A stretch of DNA of 64,000 nt, taken from Diphasiastrum complanatum (taxonomy: Eukaryota; Streptophyta; Lycopodiopsida; Lycopodiales; Lycopodiaceae). The stretch's first letter is position 1. The number at the start of each line of letters is the position of its first letter. The DNA lies in contig CM055112.1 of assembly GCA_029204225.1 (NCBI GenBank), forward strand, positions 22,882,578 through 22,946,577, given 5' to 3'. Below the pieces are notes generated by a model. It was not told the DNA's origin. It made no database searches and saw only the letters and a program-made list of their open reading frames with translations. Shown one piece after another: positions 10,733-22,600 of the stretch. Both the position numbers and the translations under genes were made by a program.

Positions 10733-13700
10733 CAATGGCGCCTCCACGGAAGAAGGCCAGCCCGTTCTCCACCATCGCGCCCAACAGCTCTTTCTCTGCC
10801 ATCACGCACTCTCCCTCTCCTCCGTGCTCCCCTCTAACCCTCGCTGTCCCTCTGACATCCCTCGCTGAGCTGTCTCCTTCCCCCCAGTCCCCACTGATGA
10901 ACCTCATGTTGTCCCCTTCGTTGACTTATCTCCTGCCCCCCTCGTTGTCCCCCTTGTTGGTTCCGCTCCTGATCTACCTCCTGATGACCCTGCCCCCCTC
11001 GCTGTCCCCCTTGCTGGCTCCGCTCCTGATCTGCCTCCTGATGACCCTGCCCCCCTCGCTGTCCCCCTTGCTGACCCCGCTCCAGACCCTGCCCCCCTCG
11101 TTGATGTGTTTCCCCTTTGACCCCGCTCCAGACCCTGCCCCCCTCGCTGATGTGCTTCCTTCTTTCCCCTCCATCCCTCCTGGCCCCTTCGTTGTCCCCT
11201 CTGCTGAATTCTCCTCTTCATCATCATCCCCCACACCTTCTACTTCTTCTCCATCTTCTTCTTCCCCTTCTGCTCTATTTTCCTCTGTTCCTATCTCCCC
11301 TTCCTCTTCCTCATTTGTTGTTTCTTCTTCGTCCTTGCCTATCTATCCAATAACTCCTCTTATCTCCTACTCTCAAGAACCATACACTCCCACAAAGGCA
11401 ATGGAGTCCTATCTTGCCTCTAGCACGAGTGTGTTGTTACAGGATTTTCAGGGTTTGAAGACAGAATTACACATGGTTAAAACCGAGATGTCTGCTCCCA
11501 AAAAACCAGCCACAAGCTGAAATATGGATTTGCAATCCATCAATGGTTCCCACATGATTCCATAAGTCTTCTTACCACAAGAAACATAAAGAAGAGTATG
11601 ATACTCTTTTACCATCACATCCTCCCGAATCTTACTATCAATGATCTGCTCACCAACAGTAGGTAAGACAACACTGTCATCATAAGAAGTAAGCATCAAA
11701 ACAGGAAAATCGACATAAGGTACTGATTTTGGTGAGGCATGTGTGTTTCCTCCAAGGTAAAAAAATGCTTTGTTATCCCGCAAAGACTCGGACAGCCAAC
11801 AAGAGGCTGTAGCAGGCTGTCCAACAGCCACAAAATCACCAACACTTTGTTGTCCAAAGTGTTCCAAATGTGGACCTTGCTGTCCAAAAACCTTCCACAT
11901 GCCGTTCGCGATGCATAATAGGATGCTCACGATGTAACATAGGCTGAAAATGATCAATAAACCATGGCTGAATATGTTGTCCACCATCTTCCAGAAAAAA
12001 ACCAGCAGCTTGCCACTTTGAACCAATGTACTAATTGACACGATTTTTTCCCCTCCTCCATTAGTACAAAATGGCTTCAAAGAATGCTTGATTTCAGCTT
12101 TTTCCAAAACATTAACTTGCTCATAAAGTTCTTCACTAATGCATCCATCATTTGCAACAATGGCTCAAGAGATAAAGAATGCTCTACCATATCAACATTC
12201 CGATGCAAACTTGTACTTGTAGAAAGACAATGATCAAACTTTGCATGACTTTGCTCTTCTACCTTTAAAGAGGATGAAGTAGAGAGGAGAAAGCATGATG
12301 ATGACTCCTTTATTCAGTATATCTTTGAAAGTGTTTCCCAAGCACTTTTAGAGGTCTTGCAAAATCTCAAATGATATAAGATAGATCTTGTTAAGGATAA
12401 AATCTTGATCATCACGTCGACGCCAAACCTCAGCTTGCAACTCCATGAAGAATAGTTGGAGACATCCAACATATCTTCGCCTGAACAAGTACGAATTGCT
12501 CCCAAATCTCTTGCCATAAGAACCAGCCAAGAAGATGAACTTTTTCAAACCCTAAATGTGCCCTAAAAGACACAAAAACCAACAAGTATCAAATCTGAAA
12601 AATCAGCATCGGAATGTGTCGAAACCACATATTAGATGGATGTAGGAACCTGCCCTCCTACAAGCCTTGTGTGCTGAAAATTTCAGCCTAAAATTGCATT
12701 ACAAACTCAAAAACCAGCAAGCAAAGAATTAGGTTAGCCTCCAACAAAGCTTTTTCCAGAACCCTTCTTTCTTGCCAAAAAGTGTGAACAATACACACAC
12801 GGTTGCAAACACCCTACAAATGGTAATATGCTGTCCAATTTTCAGCCTCGGAATGTGATTGAATTATCACAAAAAATTAGCACCTTCTTCCACACCTGGA
12901 AACAAGCAAAAAGAAGCGGATCTTCGCTTTGTAAAATCAGCAAGGGTGCTGATTTTTCAGCCAAATCAGAAGATAAAAATTGCTTGCAGATGGGCACCCT
13001 CCTGCAAAGGAGCAAATCTGAAAAATAGGGCAGCAGCAGACCAACGGAAGTAGGATAAACCTACACGGATGTGGGCGACCTAAAAGCAGCCCCGAAGAAG
13101 ATAATTAATGGCGCCAACCTGAAAAATCAGGAAACAACCAACTGATTTTTGGGCGCCCAAAATCCCATTATCTCCTTTGATGTGTGGCGCCCTCCTGCAA
13201 AACAGAAAAGAATCAAAATTGAATGGATCAACACTCCAAAAAATCAGCAAAGGTGCTGAATTTTTGTGATCCCTAAGTGAAGACGATCTCTTTTGGTAGG
13301 GCGCCCTAAATCAAGCATAGAAGATCCATGGCTTTGATACCATGTAGGAAATCAAAGTGCAAAGATCCTTCTAACATTCAAAAGAAGAAGAAGAAGAAGA
13401 AGAAGAGGGAGAGGGTTAGGCGCCCTCAAGGAGAGAGAAAGTAGTAGCAATGCTTGAAAGGAAATGAATTACAAATGAATAATGAGTACATATAAATAGG
13501 CCTTCCAAGGGCCTGGACTCTTCCAAACCCTAAGTTCTAGAACCTTCCAAACCCACTACTTATTATGGGCACCCCCAAAAGTCAAGATAGGGTCCCTTAA
13601 CATAATTAGACTTTACCTGGACCCACGAGTTACTACTAGACCAAAATTGGGTCCAACTTAACTAAAACTGACTTAACATGGTCTAAATAAAAACCTAACC

Positions 13701-16700
13701 CATGGTTACACAAGTCTCGACCTTTTGGGTCAAAGTAACCTATGGGGAACTAACATTATCATTTCTTATTTCTAACACTTTCTACAGATATTATCAAATA
13801 TGCAGAGCGAGGTTACATTTTCCTCACTGGTGACTTTCATGCCAGGACAGCTTCACGGCAAACAGATTTTTATGATTCTATGGACCAGCTTCGTATACGT
13901 GCCCTTGATGGAGATGACTTGTGTGTTACTAGGATATCTGAGGACACTTTGGGCCCCATTACCACCTATGGAAAATACTTGTTGCAATTAGGAGAAGCTC
14001 ATGAGTTGGCCATTTTTAATGGTTTAACTTGCTGGCCCGACTCGGGCAAATACACCTGCCATCCCCACAGTGGCGACCATAGTGTTGTTGATTACCTCAT
14101 GGGATCACCATCAACCATCTCACTCATCCATGATTTTCGTATCTCCCCTACCACTCTCTCTGATCATTCCTTCCTTTCCTTTAGTCTTGGTACTATTTCC
14201 TTGCCTCGACAGTTTTCACCTCCACCTTTCTCTCATGCACCCAAATACATCTTTGACCATTCACTTGCACCTACCTATCAGCACTCGCTTACCCCACTAC
14301 TCCACATTTTCCCACATCATATCTCGCTTGCTGCGCGGGAGCTTCTCCCCCTCTCTACCCAGGCATGTCTTCCTCCGTTTGAGCAACTTCTCACTTTCAG
14401 CTCAGATCACTTGCAGGGGACCCTCTTCGAGCGCGTGCACAAACTCACCCTTTCAAGCATGCTCCCCAAGGCATCTTCGGCGTTGCATTGAGCTCGGCTC
14501 CTTTCTTGTGCAGTCCAGGTGCGGGGGATTGGTTGTCAGCTCAGCCTGTTATTCCATCCTTTCGGTTGTCTTCAGCCATCTTCACCACTGCTCTTTGTCT
14601 TCACTTGGGGCTACCTCATCCTTTAGCCTTGGGTCTCTCCACGTGTGTTTGTGGTCAACCTATTGATGCTCTTGCTATCCACTTCCTCCGTTGTCCTTTT
14701 GGAAGTGAGAGCTACGCATGATGTTGTCAGAGATGCAACAGCCGCTATAGCCCGAAATGGAGGATTTCATGTCCTCAGAGAGCAGTCTCATGTCCTTCCT
14801 TCTGCCGCATCTCACTCTTCACGCAAGCGTATTGACATTGTCCTCTCCCGAGATAGGCTTCATATGTTGGCAGATGATGTTGATGATCCCACACATGGTG
14901 ACCTACTGACTCGCTGTGCCCTCACACCAAGAGAAGCGGCAGAGGTAGCAGCACAAGAGAAGGAAAAAAACTACTCCAATATGCACCCTACCGATGCTTT
15001 GATTCCCCTGGCAATTGAGACGTATGGCACCTTGCATCGACGCTTTGAGGAATTTTTTCGCATATGTTCCCCTCAGGCGGCAAAGTGTCAAGGTATTCCA
15101 GCTTCTATTCTCGTGGCTTTGGCTTGCAACGTGCTCAAGCCTTGTCAATCCTACAACGGGCGTCGGTGGCTGGGTCTACTTCATTTCATCTGCCTTCACT
15201 AGCCGACTCACCACCTTTTCACTTTTCTGATTTGCTGTTTTCAGTCGGCAGAGTCCCGTTAGCATTATCATAGTTTTCGCACTTTTTTTTTTAATGTCGG
15301 GATCTAAATTAATCCTAGTTGTCGTGCAAGCTTCGCTCTTGTTTGAGCTTACGTTTTGTCAAACTTCCCCTTGGGGACGTATATATCTTTCTCATCAAAG
15401 TACTTGTTAGTTTTTTTTTAATGCACAAGGGTGTTTCTTCCTCTTTTAAAAGTCAAGTAAATTCGTTTGCAACGCTCAGTTTGTCGTTGACCCATTGACA
15501 TAGAGGCTAAATTGTTACATTCATGATCGTTATTAGTTATCTCTCGTTCTACTACAGCAATAGATCAGAAAAGCATCATGGTATCAGAGCTATCTCTCGC
15601 GGTCCTCGCACGGCCTAATGATTGTGAAGAACCCAAATGATCCGCTAATGCCCTCTGCAATGTTCCACGGTTTTGGTCCATGGCTGTGAAGCCTCACTTT
15701 TCGACTGCCTGATGCTTATTCCACACTGATTCTGTGAAGAGTGATGCTGATCTCTTCCTCAGAGCAAAGCTACCATCATTTCGCTGCCATAATGCTCTGA
15801 TGTGTCCTAATCTGTTGTCCTCCGCAGTTGTTTGTTCTTTTACTAACTTCATCTTAAAAAAGGCTACCCCACAGCCAAACCAGTGGAGCCGCGGCCATAA
15901 TAACTACATCTTCGTAGCACCTAGCATACAGACCCGGCAACAATGTCCAGATTTCTCCACAAATGGGATTGACCAAGCAAAACCCCACATACTACAATAA
16001 GAATAAACTATATGGATCCGAAACTACCTTCGCTCCATGTCCATAGGAAGCACAACTATAAAACTTCAGTTGAGGAAAAAAAAAGGGTGGTACTGTGAGA
16101 CCTTGTACTGATTTTAAGTCCACTGCTACCTCACTCCATTCCTGAACCTCCTGGCTGACTTTCAGATTATTGAATAGCCCATCATTGTTAGTTATCTTCT
16201 GTTCTACTCCAGCATTAGATCAGAAAACCATATCTCTCTCCGATCTATAATTTCCCTCTCTGCCTCTTGCCCTATATCTCACTCTCCTCTTCCCTTTGCC
16301 CTCAAACAGCTCTCCAAAATTTGCTCACAAACCCTCTCAAGAAGCTAAGCAAAAAAAAAACGCAAGCGGTCGGAAAATTTTGCTTTTGCCCATTCTGGTA
16401 TTATAACCTCTATTAATTCAATAGACTTCTTGGTTCAAACTAGGGCAGTTCAAACTGCAATTAGTGGTAACATTGTACAGTGAGATGAAATTGTTGTAGA
16501 ATGATAAGATGCTTCTTTCATGTAAGTGAGTGCCTCATCAACTACTCCACATCAAGAGTGGATTGCTTTAGCTTACCAATGAACCACGATAAAAAGACAA
16601 AAGGTCACATAAAACCACATGTTGATAAACAAAACACATCTTCCATGAATTACAAATAGTAGATAAGATACCATTCATCACTATTTTGACCCAATGCAAA

Positions 16701-18842
16701 TCTAGAAAAAACGTATCCAGGTAAGAAATTGCCTTTCAAATCTTTACTGCTCCATTTATTCTTTTATTGAAACAACACTTAAACCTGTTGTAGACGCTTG
16801 GCATGCTCTGCATACATCAGCATCTTTGCTCGGACATCTTTGAGTTCACGTTGATACCTATCCTGCAAATATCACCAAGAGCACAACAATGAGTATTTCC
16901 CTACTTACAAACTACAAAAAATGGACACAAAGGAACGTGCTCTCAAGAATTACGTTGGAAATTTGTTCCAGATGCTAGGCTAAGATTTGTATCTAACTGC
17001 ACTTTCAAACTCACAAAACTACTCAATGCTCCAATTAAGGAGTCAACAAAGACAATAGATGCTTGATTTTAAAGAAAACCTTACGCAAAACCACTTGCAA
17101 CACCTAACCTTTCTTTAAGGGTATGTGCAGGTATGTGAGGAAGTACTTGAGGAACAAGAACAAGAATTTGAAAGCTTGTTAAAGCTTATGAATGGTACCT
17201 TAAGAAGGCTTTTCCAATTTTACAATGAAGGCTTTTCCATAAGTCTATAACGAAGGCTCAAATGAGTCTATAAGAATTGGGGACAGGAAGAGGGATTGAT
17301 CACCCCTTTTGGATCCTCTCTGCCATGATGGGAGCTCTTGGATGATCCACCTTCTTCAACACACACATTCTTTCTTCTCTCTTTCCTTCCTCTCACACTC
17401 TTCCTCTCACCTATCACATACCCCCTCTCTACCCTTCTCTTTCTCCCTAAGAATGCTTATTCTCTCTCTTGTACCTACACCAACAACTCTCTTTCTTTCT
17501 CTCTCTAACTCGACCTCTTACCATTCATTTTCCAGCAAGTAAAGAGCCTTTTCACTCATGCAATTGATCTACCATCATTTTAGATCCATTCCCAAGCTTG
17601 AAGGACCTACTTCATTTTTTAGAAGTGTTTGAGAACACTGCATTGATGTATATGCAATTGGCTTTTGCCCTTGGGCCGCATCATCCCGTGGAAGGAACTC
17701 GGATGCATAGGTAGGTGTAACATAAATTATTTGGATTTCTGTTAGGACATCGGAACTATAGCTTGTCAGCTAAAAGAAATCAACTTGAACAAGCACAAAA
17801 ACACCTTCACCCTGATGGGAAGGAGAAGCTATGAAATAAGTGTAGTGAATCCACTACATTAAACAAGACTAAAACATAAACAAGAAAGATCAGATTTATA
17901 GACAGACCTATGTTCAGCTTATATCCCTTACATCAATCGATGTTAAGTCAACAATCAGTTATAGTGTGGACTATATACTACAAAATTGCAGTACAGATCA
18001 TCACCATCCCACAAGAGGCACATTAAACATACTTGAAAGGAACATCAGTTGCACAATAACATTCACCTCCAAAATTCTCAAGACCAATGTCCCTTAGTAA
18101 ACCATGCAAACCATTCACATGAAAGGAAGAAAACTACCATGTTATCTAGAAAGCATCTAAATCCAAAGCCATTTGTTTACTTGACACATGCTCCAAAAAA
18201 CAAAAATGCATAAGTATGTCCCTTAGCTTACCTCAACATTTTGCAATTGCTCAACAAAAGCAGCAGCATCTATTTGTGCTTGTCTTTGTTCAGCTGCATG
18301 AATAGCTGCAACAATATCAATAGCTGGTTTGTCATCTTTTGAACTTCTTCCCGCATCTCCAACGACTTCCGAATTATGACCATCTATTTTTTCCTATTTC
18401 AAAACAGAAAATTCTTTCAGGAAAAGGTTGTAGAAAGAATTTGATCAGATATAACCAATATGTACAAAACAGACATTTTTGGCATATCCGCATCTTAACC
18501 TTGCACCTGCCATGATAGTTCTTCTCGGAAACTGACCTCAACACTCTGGTCTGAAAGAACTGCATCTGAAGTTTCTTCTTTTTGGCCCTCCAAGTAGCGC
18601 TTCACATTATCTTCATGTCCTTTTTGAAGAAGATACGTTTCAGAAAGGGCACCTTCTTTTATGTGTTGTGCATCACTTGTACTGGTGGCTAGTTCTAATA
18701 CCTGAGAAACAATTAATCCTCAATGTTTGCAGGTAATGTCAGAAAAACAATTTCTATTCCAATTTACCATAATGAATGGTTCAAATTAATTCCTTGTTGG
18801 GCCATCTCTCAATGGAACACTGTACTTCACCAGTAAGCAGTG

Positions 18843-18899
<57 letters not shown>

Positions 18900-19595
18900 C
18901 CCCCCAATACGAGCACACTACCTTGATTATAGACTCTCACACTGTTTAGGTTTACTCTTGGACAGTTAGGGGTTTCTTCCCACCAGCTTGCTACTATGAG
19001 ATCCGTGGGCACTATCATTGTCTTTTCAGGGATGTACCCACTTTTAGATGTGTTGCCCTTATGTATATGAGATGTCCTTGCTGCGGAGAGTCCATGCTTC
19101 AGTGGATAGTGACATACAGCCTCAAATTACAGACTTTTTCACCAGTCGCCATCCACGAGCAGATTCAGAGTCAGATGATGACATAGGCATTGACCTAGCC
19201 CATCGGGATCAGAGACAATGTTTGCCTCAGGTATTACCATAGCTCATGCGTCTACACATACCAGGAGAGTATGCACTCAGAGGTCCCATACTAGTCAAAG
19301 TCAGCACCCACAGAGATGACACAGACGAAATTAGCATCCATCCTCTACCACAGTATCATCTTCTGGGCCTCACAGACTTCTTCAATAGTCTCAGCTTATA
19401 TCACATACACAGTTACACTTCTATCTTTTGGATATATTTTTGTTTGCAGTAGTTTTCTGGTGATAGACATTATGGATTTCAGATTATGTTCTTTAGCTGT
19501 TTTGCAGAGTTACTGTGCTCCCGAGTCCCATGTTACTACACACTGAAGATGTAACACTCTGTCTTGTATGCTTTTTGGCATCAAAGACATTAATA

Positions 19596-19660
<65 letters not shown>

Positions 19661-22600
19661 ATGATAGTCAGGTTTGCGTACTTGACGATATAGATGATTT
19701 TTTGGCATTACAAATACGTTATTTCCAAAAATCAGCACGGCGGCATGTACATAATATTATCTTCAATGATACTGCCTTTTTCAGGATATGTATAGGTGTT
19801 ATACCGGCAGTCACCTAGGCTTGAAGCCAGGTACCACTATTTGTTATCGTTCATCTTTAGAATGGATGTTTTGGGCTTCGGGCTGGTGCCTGTGGCTCTA
19901 ATTGGACATAGCCCATTTGCCAGTGAAGTCGGCATTACACATACATTATTTCCAACAATCGGCACCATTGCATGTGCATAAGATTTAAAAAGTTAGCGAC
20001 ATGCAATCAACAGTATACATCATCAATGCATCAGTTTGAAAATGTAATAGAATCATTAAATTGGCATGATGACGTTCTTCTAAGGTTCTCATTGTATCAA
20101 CAATTTTGATGCCTACTTAGATGGCTTTCTATTGCCTGGAAATGGCAGCGTGCATTGACTCCTTACCTGGAAGTCATCCGACTAACTTACAACCAGCACG
20201 TACACAGAACCCAAACAGAGCCAGAATTCAATGTGAATGTACAAATCACTAAATGCAAAGAACATAAATTAGTAGTAGAATAATGATCCCCACTTGTATG
20301 CTACCGTATCTAAGTTTAGTCTAAGTCAAAGCTAAGTTAATTTGAACTAAGATGGATTCGGACTAAACTTTCTCTTTTAGGTCACTCAACTAGTTGAAGG
20401 CCTTTGTAAAAAGTACTTTTGGCGTTCAATAACTTGCTACGCTTCATGCTTCGAAGTACCCAACTAATAATTGGTCGACTGCATATCCAAATTGCCAAAG
20501 TAGCTATTCAGGGCCTCTGAACTTTATGTCCTCAATCCATGAAGAGCACAGGAAAAAGAAGAGAACTGCAGATAGTGTAAAAGTATACAGCAAGCAATGC
20601 AGAACAACATAAATCTGTAGTAGACCAACGATCTCCACTAACATTGTACTATATCTAAGTTAAATCCAAGTCTAAGCTAGACAAACTGAGCTAAGACGCC
20701 CTAAGATCTAGTCTTCGATCAATCAACCACTGAACATGAGACTCATAGTCCTATTTATATAGTATTTTGATATCCTAAGTCTAATCAATTTCCAAAAGCC
20801 TTCTCTTTTAGGTTGCTCGACTACTTAGTGTCTATTTTGATTTGTAGTTTAGGGGTCCAGATGACAATAATTTCCAAGTGCCTATACAATGACTCAAAAT
20901 TTGTCGGTCTCAGTGGCACAAATGATTCTTCAAAGCTGTCTACTATAACTCTGTCACCATGTGTACAAACGAAGCTACAGAAGTGTGGTCATCATGCATT
21001 CCAACTAGACAAGATTGTGGGGAGTAGAAAGCTGGTGTTCTACAGCCTCCTTACCATATGCTGGCAACATCTTTCCTTAATACAAGTGCAGCTCACTTGC
21101 AATTTCTGTGTTGCATCAAGGGAAACGGAATGCTATAAGAGATCTGGAAGAGATTCAATTTCAAAGCAACAAAAGATAACGCAAAAAAGAGTAGTAGCAT
21201 ACTTCTCTTGGGGCATTTGAAGTCTCAGGTTCAGGAGGGGTAGAATTTTCACTTCCCCTTAGTACTTCATGTGACTCAGCATTTCTGACCACATCCTGAA
21301 TATCTTTCTCATTGACATGCGCTTCAGCATCATCCTCAGCAGATTTCTCTGATTCTTTAAAAGAGTCAAGTGTTGCTGCTTCTGCATCTTCCAAATTTGT
21401 TACAAGATTGCTAGCTTCATCAGGCGTGATCTTATCTTCAACAAATTGCCGCTTTTCCTCAGAAGATTGCAATCCATCTAGATCTTTATGCTCAGAATGT
21501 AAATCATTGCCAACATTATTCTCACTTAGCTTCTTGGACTCAAGGCTTTCTGGTTCCTCTATATGCTCAGCTGATTGCTCATGATTCTCGTTAGAGGCAA
21601 CTGATTGTTCCTTATTCTCAGACTGCCGGTTCAAGATCAAGTTTTCATCTTTTACTGTACTTTTTTGTTCAAATTGAGAAATAAATTCTGCTGGCTTTTT
21701 GGCAACAGTTCTTTTGAACACAAACCTCTCCTTGTACTCCAGTACTCCTAATGCTGTCAATAAAATAACAACCAAGCCTCCTCTAATAAACAGATCATTT
21801 CTCTTGGCGCCTGAAGCTTCAGATTTGTCAGCAGAAGAAATTTCTCTGGAAGTTGAGAGCTGTCTAGTTCCTGCTGCAACTGCCACCTGTCAAAATAAGC
21901 CTGAAAAAAGGCGTAAGCTTAATGTCAAGAAACAAATATTACACGAAAACAAGCAAAACTTATGACAACTTGAAATAAAAATATAAAGAGCAGCGAGTTT
22001 TCCAAAAAAAATGAAAGCCTTTTTATCCAACACTTAAATCAGCACCATGTTCAGAAATGAACGGGAGCTATCCATGTTCATTTTCAATAAGCACAAAAGA
22101 TACTCTTCTGGTTGATAAATGATGAGTCTGACTGGACAAGTTAAGAAATTATGTCTCTGAATGTCTAGAAATTTATTCACTGGCTGTTCCATTCACCAAG
22201 TACTTCATATCGCTTCCCTAGTCCAATTTGAGAGGTTTTGTTTTAAGAAGTCCATTCGGGGTGCCCGGAGTGTTACCCCCCTTTGTATGCAACTGAGACA
22301 TGGTGTGTTCTCGCCTGCATTCGATTGGGCCAATATTCCACGCTTACATGTTACCATGGTGTCGCAGTCTCTCACAATTACAAATTACCATGTTATCTTG
22401 CATGATACGAGCTAAGCCCTTTGTTCCACATGAGATTATTCTTGCCAAGTCTGAAACTCCATCTATACAGCTTGGTGCCAACTTTCAACTCGTCATTTAT
22501 AGTCAACGAGTCTAGTCGCTTCCAGTTTTTTAAGCAGAGATACATACAAGCAGCACTAACTTCTTCCCCGCATCTTCAAGATCAGGGTTACCAATTGGCA

